DNA from: JBBECE01 sp964574935
GTDB taxonomy: Bacteria > Pseudomonadota > Alphaproteobacteria > Rhizobiales > Devosiaceae
Reading direction: 5' to 3'
DNA length: 64,000 nt
NCBI GenBank assembly: GCA_964574935.1
Contig: CAZNOZ010000002.1
Span: 39,576-103,575 of the forward strand
How positions within the stretch are numbered: position 1 is the first letter of the stretch; every line of letters begins with the position of its first letter. The notes beneath the pieces are model-generated. The model was not told the origin of the DNA and did not search any database. It worked only from the letters and a program-made list of their open reading frames with translations. This document shows positions 16,320-25,400 of this stretch, piece after piece. Both the position numbers and the translations under genes were made by a program.

Positions 16320-17633
16320 GTGACGGCGCCGGCCAGACGCCCCATCGCAGGGCTTGACGTCCGGCAGCGGGCCGCCGAGCGGCTCGCCGGGGTGATTGCC
16401 GGAACGCCTCTCGAGCCCATCGTCGCCGGCGAAATCGCGGATCCGCGCGATCGGGCGTTGGGCAACCGGCTGGTGACGACCGCGGTGCGCCGACACGGGC
16501 AGATTTCGGTGGTGCTCGACGAGATGCTGAAGACCGGCCTGCCCGAGAACGCGGGATTGTTCGAGGCGGCGCTGAGGATCGGCATTACCCAGCTTCTTTA
16601 CCTTCCCGAGCGCGGCGATCACTCCGCCATCCATCTGGCGGTCGAGACAATCAAGGCGGACGAGCAGGCGCGCCGCTACGCCGCCCTGGGCAACGGCGTG
16701 TTGCGCAATGTGCAGCGCCGCCGCGGCGGGCTGGTGCTGCCCAATTCCGCCCTGGTCCCCGAGTGGCTCGCGGAGCGCTGGCGCAAAACCTATGGCTTCG
16801 CGGGGCTGCCGAAGCTGATCGAGGCGCTCGTCGAGGGGGCGGTGCTCGACCTCAGTGTCCAGCCGGAAGGGGTCGCGACCGTCGAGAAGTTCGGCGGCAC
16901 GAAAACCCTGGCGACGAGCTATCGGGTGGCCCGGCCGCCGGCGCCGGTCTCCGAGCTGCCGGGCTTTGCCGACGGGACGTGGTGGGTCCAGGACACCGCG
17001 GCGGCAATCCCGGCGCGGCTGCTCAGGGTGCAACCGGGCCATCTTGTCGCCGATCTTTGCGCCGCCCCGGGCGGGAAGACGGCGCAGCTCGCGGCGGCCG
17101 GCGCCTCGGTGGTTGCGGTGGATACCGACGCCGAGCGTATGGGCCGCCTCGCCGAAAATCTCGACCGGCTGGGGCTGCAAGCAACAGTCAGAACGGCCAT
17201 CGAGGACGCGGCGCGCTACGGTGAGGACGGCCAATTCGACCGCGTGCTGCTGGATGCCCCGTGCACGGGCACGGGCGTCTTCCGGCGCCATCCGGAAGTC
17301 ATCTGGCAACGGACGGCAGCGGACATTGTGGACCGGGTGAAGCTGCAGGCCCGGCTTCTCGACAACGCCGCCCGCATTACCGCCAGGGACGGCGTGATCG
17401 TCTACTGCGTGTGCTCGCTCGAGCCGGAGGAAGGCGAGGCGCAGGCGGCGCTGTTCGTTGAGCGGCATCCTCACTTCGTGCCGGTTCCCATCGAACCCGA
17501 CGAACTTGACGGCTGGACCGCGCCGATCACCGAGGCGGGCAATCTGCGCACCGTGCCCGGTTTGAAAGTGCGGGGGGAGGCCGAAGGCACGCTCGACGGC
17601 TTCTTCGCCGCCCGGTTCCTCAGGGTTGGCTGA
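16320..17633 (+). CDS. rsmB: 16S rRNA (cytosine-5) methyltransferase RsmB
   Basis: 437 residues. An N-terminal NusB-like RNA-binding domain (about 12-130) is followed by an RsmB/NOL1 methyltransferase domain. Seen: SAM-binding LCAAPGGKTAQLA (about 246-258), motif IV LDAPCTGTGVF (Cys about 315) and motif VI YCVCSLEPEEGE (Cys about 365), the two cysteines needed for m5C chemistry; FRRHPEVIW lies between them. The start is GTG at 16320, 5 bases after htpX. Expected target is C967 of 16S rRNA (E. coli numbering). The order htpX-rsmB-heparinase-like-purH recurs in alphaproteobacteria. Confidence 0.94.
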   Translation: MTAPARRPIAGLDVRQRAAERLAGVIAGTPLEPIVAGEIADPRDRALGNRLVTTAVRRHGQISVVLDEMLKTGLPENAGLFEAALRIGITQLLYLPERGDHSAIHLAVETIKADEQARRYAALGNGVLRNVQRRRGGLVLPNSALVPEWLAERWRKTYGFAGLPKLIEALVEGAVLDLSVQPEGVATVEKFGGTKTLATSYRVARPPAPVSELPGFADGTWWVQDTAAAIPARLLRVQPGHLVADLCAAPGGKTAQLAAAGASVVAVDTDAERMGRLAENLDRLGLQATVRTAIEDAARYGEDGQFDRVLLDAPCTGTGVFRRHPEVIWQRTAADIVDRVKLQARLLDNAARITARDGVIVYCVCSLEPEEGEAQAALFVERHPHFVPVPIEPDELDGWTAPITEAGNLRTVPGLKVRGEAEGTLDGFFAARFLRVG

Positions 17634-17719
17634 GCTGTGGGCCACGCGGTGTCGCGGATGTATTTTTAGACCCAACAATGCGATGAATTTTCGCCTTCGC
17701 GTCTGGGGACCCACGGTTA

Positions 17720-19381
17720 TTGGCTTCTGCACCGGGATATCTGATGGGGGCCGCGGCGTTGGCGGTGGCCGATTGGTTTGTCACGAGTCCGGTTTTCCGG
17801 TGGACCTGGCAGCCCCTGTCGGCAGAAACCTTCCACGTCAGGCTGCCGGAGATCCGACCCGTCGATCCGCCCTCGGCCGGCGACATGATGGCGGGCAAGT
17901 ATCTGCTCGGGTCGCGGCTTGTGGAGACCGGCGGGGTGTCGCCGTTCTCGATCGTGACCGACGATGCGACCTGGCACGCCGAGCTGCACGGCTTTGCCTG
18001 GTTGAGGCATTTCTCGGAATCGACGTCGAGCCGGGAGCGGGAGTTCGCGCGCACCCTGGTGCTCGACTGGATCGGGCGGCACGGACGGTTCGACCGCAGG
18101 GTGTGGCGCAATTCGCTCTCCGGCCGGCGGGTGCAGAACTGGCTGACCCACTACGGCCTGATCATCGACGGGGCGAGCGCCAAGCAACGCGGGATCATCG
18201 CCAGGAGCCTCAGTGCGCAAATCCATGCCCTCGGGCAGCGCGGCCGGCTCGACCCCGAGCCGATCGAGCAGCTGGGGGCGGCGATCGCGCTGGTCGCGGT
18301 GGCGCTGAGCCGGAACGCGGAGTCCACGCAACTGGTCAAGCGCACCCGGGCGCTGACGCGGCTGCTCGCCGCCCAGCTCGACGCCAACGGTCTGCATCGC
18401 TCGCGTTGCGGACGCAGCCAATTCGATCTGCTGCAATATCTCGTGCCGGTGCGCTTGGCGCTGGTGAAGGTCAATCCCGATGCCGGGAGGGCCCTGGGCA
18501 CGCTCATCGACCGCATGCACGCATCGCTGGCGGGGTTGACCATGACCACTGGCGAGCCCTCCTATTTCAATGGTACCGGCCAGCTGCCGCTTGAGCTGGT
18601 GCTGGCCGTGCAATCGCATGGTGGGCATCGCGCCGAGGGCGCCGCGATCAGGGCGTCGTCGGGGTACGGGCTGATGCGCAAGGGCAAGGCGAAGCTGGTG
18701 TGCGACGGCGGTTCGATTCCGCCGGTCGAATTTTCGCGCTCCATGCACGCGGGGGCGCTGTCCTTCGAGTTCAGCTGGGCGAACGAGCTAATCGTCGGCA
18801 ATTGCGGGCCGGCGCCGGCGCAGCTGGGCCGGCAGGCCATCGCGTTCCGGCAATCGGCGGCACATTCGACGCTCGAAATGCCGGAGATCTCCTCGGCCCG
18901 GTTCGGCTTCGGGCCGTTCCTGGCCGACCGCGTGCTGGCGCGCTCGCGCTCGCATCCGGTCCGAAGCGACCCCAAGACCGCCACGGTGGCGATGGGCTCG
19001 ACGGCTTATGTGCGGCGGTTCGATCTGAGGCACTCGCGAGCGCTGTCGCTGATCGACGAGGGGCAGACGCTGGTCGGGCAGGATACCCTGAGCCACGCCA
19101 GGCGCGGTGGCGGCCGGCCCGGCAGCTTCCCCTTCATCTTCCGGTTTCATCTTGCACCGGGCGCCATGACCCGATTTGACGGGGACCGGTCGTTCATTCG
19201 CCTGACCACGCAAGGGGGCGACAGCTGGGTGTTCCTTTGGGAGGGGGCCGAGGCGTCCGTCGAGCCCAGCGTCCGGCAGTCGCTCCACTACGCCCTGGTC
19301 GACACCCAGCAGATCGTGTTGCGCGGTGAATTCTCCCAGCGCTCGGAGATCGCCTGGAGCTTCGCCCGGCAGGCCGGCTAG
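17720..19381 (+). CDS. Heparinase II/III-like family protein
   Basis: 553 residues from a TTG at 17720; an ATG at 17744 would give 545. The N-terminal part (about 40-330) is an alpha-toroid with IRPVDPPSAGDMMAGKYLLG, HAELHGFAWLRHFSES and NSLSGRRVQNWLTHYGLII. The C-terminal half is a beta-sandwich containing SSGYGLMRKGKAKLVCDGG, FSRSMHAGALSFEFSW and a late FHLAPGAM. This is the heparinase II/III-like family encoded between rsmB and purH in many alphaproteobacteria. Genuine heparin is not an expected substrate; envelope or exopolysaccharide turnover is an inference. No convincing signal peptide is seen with either start. Confidence 0.85.
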   Translation: MASAPGYLMGAAALAVADWFVTSPVFRWTWQPLSAETFHVRLPEIRPVDPPSAGDMMAGKYLLGSRLVETGGVSPFSIVTDDATWHAELHGFAWLRHFSESTSSREREFARTLVLDWIGRHGRFDRRVWRNSLSGRRVQNWLTHYGLIIDGASAKQRGIIARSLSAQIHALGQRGRLDPEPIEQLGAAIALVAVALSRNAESTQLVKRTRALTRLLAAQLDANGLHRSRCGRSQFDLLQYLVPVRLALVKVNPDAGRALGTLIDRMHASLAGLTMTTGEPSYFNGTGQLPLELVLAVQSHGGHRAEGAAIRASSGYGLMRKGKAKLVCDGGSIPPVEFSRSMHAGALSFEFSWANELIVGNCGPAPAQLGRQAIAFRQSAAHSTLEMPEISSARFGFGPFLADRVLARSRSHPVRSDPKTATVAMGSTAYVRRFDLRHSRALSLIDEGQTLVGQDTLSHARRGGGRPGSFPFIFRFHLAPGAMTRFDGDRSFIRLTTQGGDSWVFLWEGAEASVEPSVRQSLHYALVDTQQIVLRGEFSQRSEIAWSFARQAG

Positions 19382-19476
19382 GAACCGTCGACAGCGGCGC
19401 CGGCACCACCCCGAGGCGGTTTCCTCGCGCCCGCCGACATGCTAGCCAGCCGTCTCACGGGGTCGAGGTCGCCATC

Positions 19477-21072
19477 ATGACAGAACGCCAGGAATCCGGT
19501 GCGGTCAAACGCGCCCTCATCTCGGTTTCGGACAAGTCCGAGATCGTCGAATTCGCCCGCGGGCTGGCCGAGCTCGGGGTCGAGATCGTCTCCACCGGGG
19601 GCACGCGCGCGGTGCTCGAAGCGGCCGGGCTGAAAGTCGTCGAAGTGTCCGAGCTCACCGGGTTTCCGGAAATCATGGACGGGCGGGTCAAAACCCTGCA
19701 CCCGAAGGTCCATGGGGGGCTTCTGGCGCAGCGCGCCAACGAGGCGCACAGGTCGGCGATGCAGATTCACCAGATTCCCGCCATCGATCTGTTGGTGTCC
19801 GATCTCTACCCGTTCGAGCGCACGGTCGCGGAGGGGGCCGCGTACGATCAGGCGATCGAAAACATCGACATCGGCGGGCCGGCGATGATCCGGGCGGCGG
19901 CCAAGAACCATGCCTCGGTCACCGTCATCGTCGATCCGGCCGACCACATCGCGGTCCTCGACTATCTCAGGGCCACCGGCCAGGTCCCGCTCGCCGAACG
20001 TCAGAAGCTGGCCGCCAAGGCGTTCGCCCGCACCGCCGCCTACGACGCCGCGATCGCGGGCTGGTTCGCGGCGGCGCTCGAGTATCGCGACGTGCCCTGG
20101 CGGGCGTTCGCCGGCAAGCTGCGTGACATCCTGCGGTATGGCGAAAATCCGCACCAGTGGGCGGGGTTCTATGCCGACGGCAGCGGCCGGCCCGGCGTGG
20201 CGAACGCGACATTGTTGCAGGGCAAGCCGCTGAGCTACAACAACATCTCCGATGCCGATGCGGCTTTCGAGTTGATCTCGGAGTTCGATCCGAGTGCCGG
20301 GGCCGTCGTGGCGATCATCAAACACGCCAATCCCTGCGGCGTGGCGCGGGGGGCGAGCCTGGCGGAGGCCTATCGCAAGGCGTTGTTGTGCGATCCGAAT
20401 TCGGCCTTCGGCGGCATCGTGGCGCTCAATGGAGAGCTCGACGCCGATGCGGCCGAGGAGATCACCAAGCTGTTCACCGAGGTGGTCGTGGCGCCCTCGG
20501 TCACCGATACGGCGCGCGGGGTGATGGAGACCAAGCGCAACCTGAGGCTGCTGACGACGGGGATGCTGGCCGATCCCAAGGCGCCGGGGCTGGCGGTGCG
20601 CTCGGTGAGTGGCGGTTTGCTGGTGCAGTCACGGGACAACGCCAATGTCGATGATTGCGAGTTGAAGGTCGTGACCAGAAAAACGCCCACGGACGCCGAA
20701 ATGGCGGACCTGAAATTCGCCGCCAAGGTCGCCAAGCACGTCAAGTCCAACGCCATCGTCTATGTCAGGGGCGGGGCGACCGTGGGGATCGGGGCGGGGC
20801 AGATGAGCCGGGTCGATTCAAGCCGCCTGGCGCATCTGAAGTCGAAGGACGCCGCGAAGGCGGCGGGAAAGCGCGGGGCCCTGACAAAGGGCTCGGTGGT
20901 CGCTTCCGACGCCTTCTTCCCGTTTGCCGACGGGCTGATGGCTGCGGTCGAGGCCGGCGCCACGGCGGTGATCCAGCCGGGAGGATCGGTCCGGGACGAG
21001 GAGGTGATCGCGGCCGCCGACGAGGCCGGGATTGCGATGGTTTTCACCGGCATGCGGCATTTCCGCCATTGA
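19477..21072 (+). CDS. purH: Bifunctional AICAR formyltransferase / IMP cyclohydrolase
   Basis: 531 residues, the last two steps of de novo IMP synthesis. The N-terminal IMP cyclohydrolase domain (MGS-like, about 10-150) shows ALISVSDKSEIVEFARGL, VSTGGTRAVLEAAG and MDGRVKTLHPKVHGGLLA. The C-terminal formyltransferase shows LRYGENPHQWAGFY, KPLSYNNISDADAA, IIKHANPCGVA, SNAIVYV and a final SDAFFPFADGLMAAVEAGATAVIQPGGSVRDEEVI. All core motifs are intact. The ATG at 19477 follows a 95-base gap in which I see no clear riboswitch. Convergent with the MFS gene 30 bases away. Confidence 0.97.
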   Translation: MTERQESGAVKRALISVSDKSEIVEFARGLAELGVEIVSTGGTRAVLEAAGLKVVEVSELTGFPEIMDGRVKTLHPKVHGGLLAQRANEAHRSAMQIHQIPAIDLLVSDLYPFERTVAEGAAYDQAIENIDIGGPAMIRAAAKNHASVTVIVDPADHIAVLDYLRATGQVPLAERQKLAAKAFARTAAYDAAIAGWFAAALEYRDVPWRAFAGKLRDILRYGENPHQWAGFYADGSGRPGVANATLLQGKPLSYNNISDADAAFELISEFDPSAGAVVAIIKHANPCGVARGASLAEAYRKALLCDPNSAFGGIVALNGELDADAAEEITKLFTEVVVAPSVTDTARGVMETKRNLRLLTTGMLADPKAPGLAVRSVSGGLLVQSRDNANVDDCELKVVTRKTPTDAEMADLKFAAKVAKHVKSNAIVYVRGGATVGIGAGQMSRVDSSRLAHLKSKDAAKAAGKRGALTKGSVVASDAFFPFADGLMAAVEAGATAVIQPGGSVRDEEVIAAADEAGIAMVFTGMRHFRH

Positions 21073-21102
21073 CCCGACCGGCGTGACGGAGGGGCCGGGG
21101 GC

Positions 21103-22467
21103 TCAAGCCGCCGACGGCGACGATCGGACCCAGGCAAGGCCGGCGGCGCCCAGGGCAAGCAACACGATCAGCGGCAGCACGCCGAGGCGCTGGCTGGCGG
21201 TGACGGTGGTCACCAGACCCACAAGATAGGGGCCCACAAAGGACGTGGCGCGGCCCGACAGCGCATACATCCCGAACGCCTCGGCGGTCTCTTCGGGGGC
21301 GACCTGATCGACGAGCAGCGTTCGGGAGGCGGCCTGCAGGGCGCCGCCGGCCGCCCCGATGATACCGCCGGCGAGGTAGAAGACAATCAGCGGGACGCCA
21401 CTCCCAGGCGGCAGCACGATGAAGAAGAGGACGCTTTCAGACGTCGTCGAGACGACGGCGATTGTGGCGGCGATGACTATCGCGCACGAGGTGGCGACCA
21501 CGATCCTCGATCCCCAGCGCCGGTCGAGGCGGCCGCCGGTGAAGGCGCCGACCGCCCCGGTGATGGTGGCGAGGATTCCGAACAGGCCGATCTGGATGAT
21601 CGTCATTTTGAGGACCCCGGCGGCATAGATGCCGCCGAACACGAACACCGCGTTCAGCCCGTCGCGATAGAGCATCGAGGCAACAAGGAATGCAAAATAG
21701 CTGCGCCGGCCGGGCAGCGCCCGGAGCCTGCCGGTCAGCGCGGCAAGGGAATGGCGCAGGCGGAACGTGCCATCGGGACGGCTGGAATGGTCGGGCACGA
21801 TCAGGAACAGCGGGATGACAAACAGCAGGTACCAGATCGCGGTGAAGGGGCCGGTGGCGCGGTCTCCGGCATAAGTCTGCGGGTCGAGACCGAGGATCGG
21901 CTCGAGCCCCAGCAGTGTTCTGCCGGTGGCGGGATTGACGGCGACCAGCCCCAGAACGATGAGCAGACAAACGATGCCGCCGACATAGCCGAGCGCCCAG
22001 CCGGCGCCGGAGAGCGCTCCCAGTTCGGATCGCGGCACCAGCAGGGGCATCATCGAGTTGTTGAAGACCGCCGCGATCTCGAAACCGATCGTGGCGACGA
22101 TGAACCCGGCGACGCCGATGGCGATGGCAAACTGGCCGCCCGGAACGGCGAACCAGAGCATCGCCGAGCCGGCGACGGCGAGCACCGAAAAGCCCGCGAT
22201 CCATGGCTTGCGGGGCCCGATCGCATCGCCCATGGCTCCGAACAGGGGCGAGAAGAGCGCGATGACGATGCCGGCTGTGCCCGCCGCCCATCCCCAGATC
22301 GCCTGGCCCTGAACCGGGTCGGCCGCGACATGGGCGGCGAAGTAGGGTGCGAAAACGAAGGTCGTCACCAGGGTCGCGAAAGGCTGGGCCGCCCAATCGA
22401 ACAGCATCCAGCTGACGCGGGCGGCCGCGGACGCCGGGGCGCGGCCGCTGATCGTGAGTTCAGCCAC
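21103..22467 (-). CDS. MFS transporter, UMF1/Atg22-like
   Basis: 454 residues with about 12 transmembrane helices. The N-terminal MLFDWAAQPFATLVTTFVFAPYFA is characteristic of the Atg22-like (UMF1) branch of the major facilitator superfamily. PLFGAMGDAIGPRKPW is the loop 2-3 motif, IAAVFNNSMMPLLVP and GYVGGIVCL follow, and AASRTLLVDQVAPEETAEAFGMYALSGRATSFVGP lies near the end. Eukaryotic Atg22 exports amino acids from the vacuole; bacterial substrates are unknown. Its start overlaps the stop of the glutamate dehydrogenase gene by 8 bases, so it is probably translationally coupled, hinting at amino-acid traffic linked to glutamate catabolism. Confidence 0.85.
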   Translation of the reverse strand: MAELTISGRAPASAAARVSWMLFDWAAQPFATLVTTFVFAPYFAAHVAADPVQGQAIWGWAAGTAGIVIALFSPLFGAMGDAIGPRKPWIAGFSVLAVAGSAMLWFAVPGGQFAIAIGVAGFIVATIGFEIAAVFNNSMMPLLVPRSELGALSGAGWALGYVGGIVCLLIVLGLVAVNPATGRTLLGLEPILGLDPQTYAGDRATGPFTAIWYLLFVIPLFLIVPDHSSRPDGTFRLRHSLAALTGRLRALPGRRSYFAFLVASMLYRDGLNAVFVFGGIYAAGVLKMTIIQIGLFGILATITGAVGAFTGGRLDRRWGSRIVVATSCAIVIAATIAVVSTTSESVLFFIVLPPGSGVPLIVFYLAGGIIGAAGGALQAASRTLLVDQVAPEETAEAFGMYALSGRATSFVGPYLVGLVTTVTASQRLGVLPLIVLLALGAAGLAWVRSSPSAA

Positions 22468-25400
22468 GCCCGATGCCGCGGGCGAGATCGGACAACAGCC
22501 CCGCCGCCACCGACAGGCGGGAGACCGTCAGAGTGCCCTCGATGATCGAAGCGATGCGTTGGCGCGTGCGCTCGATCTCGACGCCGCGGGCGGCGTGCCA
22601 TTGGGCGAGCGCCGCGTCGACAGAATCCGCCGGGGCGCTCAAGACGTCGATTGTCAGCTCGCGCTGGGCCCGCAGCATGTTGGTGAGCGCCCGGTTGAGC
22701 GCCAGGCGGTCGTAGATGTTGCCGACCGCGACGGTGCCGCCGAGCTCCGTGACATGGCCCAGATGCAGGGTGTCGAGGATTGTGAAATAGGCGCGGGTGG
22801 CGTCGCGGACCGGGACTTCCGAGACCTGAGCGATGGAAACGACGTCGGAGGCCAGGGTCAGGGCGCTCAACTCGGCAACCCGAAGCGCCAGCTTCCGAGG
22901 GGTGCCGCCATCGACGAACCCGGCCGCCTGGGCGGCCACCGATTTGGCCACGAACTCGGGCAGCACCGAATGCAGCACATCCCGAACGATGCCGATCCCC
23001 TGCCTGTACTGATCGACGATTTCGGAAATGCCGCGGCTGAAATCGGCGTGGCGCAAGAACCAGGTTGTCTGGTGATCCAGGAGCGTGTGCACTTCTTCGT
23101 ACAGCGCAAGCTGGGTGTCGCCCGAGACCGTGTTGTCCATTTCGTCGATGGCGGCGCTGAGCTCGTCGAGGCCGAAACTGTCGCGCGCCACCGCAAAAGC
23201 GGCAGCGATCTGTCCCGCGTCGGCACCGGTGGCGTTGCCCTGGTGAAAGGCGAAAAGCGGGCCGGCGGAATTGACCATCGCGTTGGCCAGCACGGTGGCG
23301 ATGATCTCCCGGCGCAGCCGGTGGGCCCGGATGGTTTTGGGATGGGCCTGGCCGAGCATCGGGGGGAAGTATTCGTCGAGCTCGGCGCTCAGATAGGGGT
23401 CGTCCGGGACGTCAGAATCGACAAGTTCGGTCTCCAGGGTGTTTTTCGCGTAGGCCAGGAGCACGGCGATCTCCGGACGCGTCAGGCCGCGCCCGGCCGC
23501 TTCGCGTTCCGCCAGCTGGGCGTCATCGGGCAGATACTCGACGGCGCGGCTGAGCTCGCCGGCGGCCTCGAGCTGACGCATCATGGCGGCGTAGAAAGCA
23601 ATGTCCCTGGCGCTTTGGCGCTCGGCGATCGAAATCGCCAAGGTTTGCAGATAGTTGTTCCTCAGGCACAGCGCCGCCACCTCGTCGGTCATCTCAAACA
23701 TGAACCGGTTGCGTTCGGCGAGCTCCATTTCAGACCCCCTGACCAGAGTGCCCAGGGCGATCTTGATGTTGACCTCGAGGTCGGAGGAGTTGACCCCGCC
23801 GGAATTGTCGATGGCGTCGGAGTTGATGCGGCCGCCGCCGGCGGCGAATTCGATCCGGCCAAGCTGGGTGACCGCCAGGTTGGCGCCCTCGCCGATGACC
23901 TTGGCGCGGACGTCCGGCGCTTTGACGCGGATGGGGTCGTTCCCGCGGTCGCCGACATCGGAATCGCGCTCACCGCTCGCCGCCACATAGGTCCCGATGC
24001 CACCAAACCACAGAAGATCGACGTCGGCCTTCAGGATGGCGCTGACCACATCGTTCGGGGTCAGCGCGCCAGGGCCGAGATTGAGCGCCTCGCGGGCTTC
24101 GGCCCCGAGCTCCACCGATTTGGCGGAGCGGGAGTGGACGCCGCCGCCGGCAGAGATCCTGGCGGGGTCGTAGTCCTGCCAGCTCGAGCGGTCCATTTCG
24201 AACAGCCGCCGGCGCTCGGCGAGTCCGGTTTCGGGATCGGGGTCGGGGTCGATGAAGATGTCGCGATGATCGAAGGCCGCGAGCAGGCGGATTTGCCCGG
24301 AGAGCAGCATGCCGTTGCCGAACACGTCCCCCGACATGTCGCCGACCCCGGCGACGGTGAAGGGGGTGGCCTGGATGTCGTGGTTCATCTCCCGGAAATG
24401 CCGCTTGACCGCCTCCCACGCGCCGCGGGCGGTGATCCCCATCTTCTTGTGGTCATAGCCGGCCGAGCCGCCGGAGGCGAAGGCGTCGGACAGCCAGTAG
24501 CCGCGCGACTCGGAAATGGCATTGGCGGTGTCGGAAAGTGCCGCGGTGCCCTTGTCGGCGGCGACGACGAGATAGGGATCGTCCTCGTCCAGGCAGCGCA
24601 CGCCATCGGGCCGAACGAGCTTGTCCGCTTCGAGATTGTCGGTGATGTCGAGCAGCGAGCCGACGAAGATCTTGTAGGCTTCGACGCCCTCCGCGGCGAT
24701 TTCCTCGCGGCTGGCGCCGGCCGGGGTCTGTTTGGGATAGAAGCCGCCCTTGGCGCCCACGGGCACGATGACGGCGTTCTTGACCATCTGGGCCTTGACC
24801 AGGCCCAGTATCTCGGTGCGGAAATCCTGAGGCCGGTCGGACCATCTCAACCCGCCGCGGGCGATCGGGCCACCGCGCAGATGCACTCCTTCGACGCGCG
24901 GCGAATAGACCCAGATCTCCCGGTAGGGCCGTGGCTCGGGCATGCCCTCGACCAATTCGGCGTCGAGCTTCAGCGCCAGTGCCGGCCGATGCACACCATC
25001 GGGGCGCTGGAAGAAATTGGTGCGCAGGGTTGCATCGACAAGATTGACGAACCGGCGGATGATCCGGTCGTCGTCGATCGAGGTGATGGCGTCGAGGCGC
25101 TCCGATATGGCGCGCCGGGCCGCTTCCTCGGCGGCGGCGCGATCGCCTTCGAACGCGGGGTCGAGTCTGGCGTAGAACAGCGCCACCAGAGCGTGGCCGA
25201 TGTCCGGATAGGCGCACAGGGTGGTCGCGAGATACGCCTGCGAATAGGCGATGCCGATCTGGTGCAGGTAGCGCCCGTAGGCGCGGACGAGGGACGCGTC
25301 GTCCCATTTCAGCGTCGAGGCGATGGTCAGGCGGTTGAAGCCGTCGTTTTCGGCGATACCGTTCCAGGTGGCGGTGATGGCGGTCTCGATCCGCCCGGCC

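Noticed and set aside
19382..19476. Possible ZTP riboswitch upstream of purH
   Set aside because: The purH gap has GC-rich stems, but I could not match the conserved GGUCGYGACUGG and GCCGCCUGGGCA blocks of the pfl motif.
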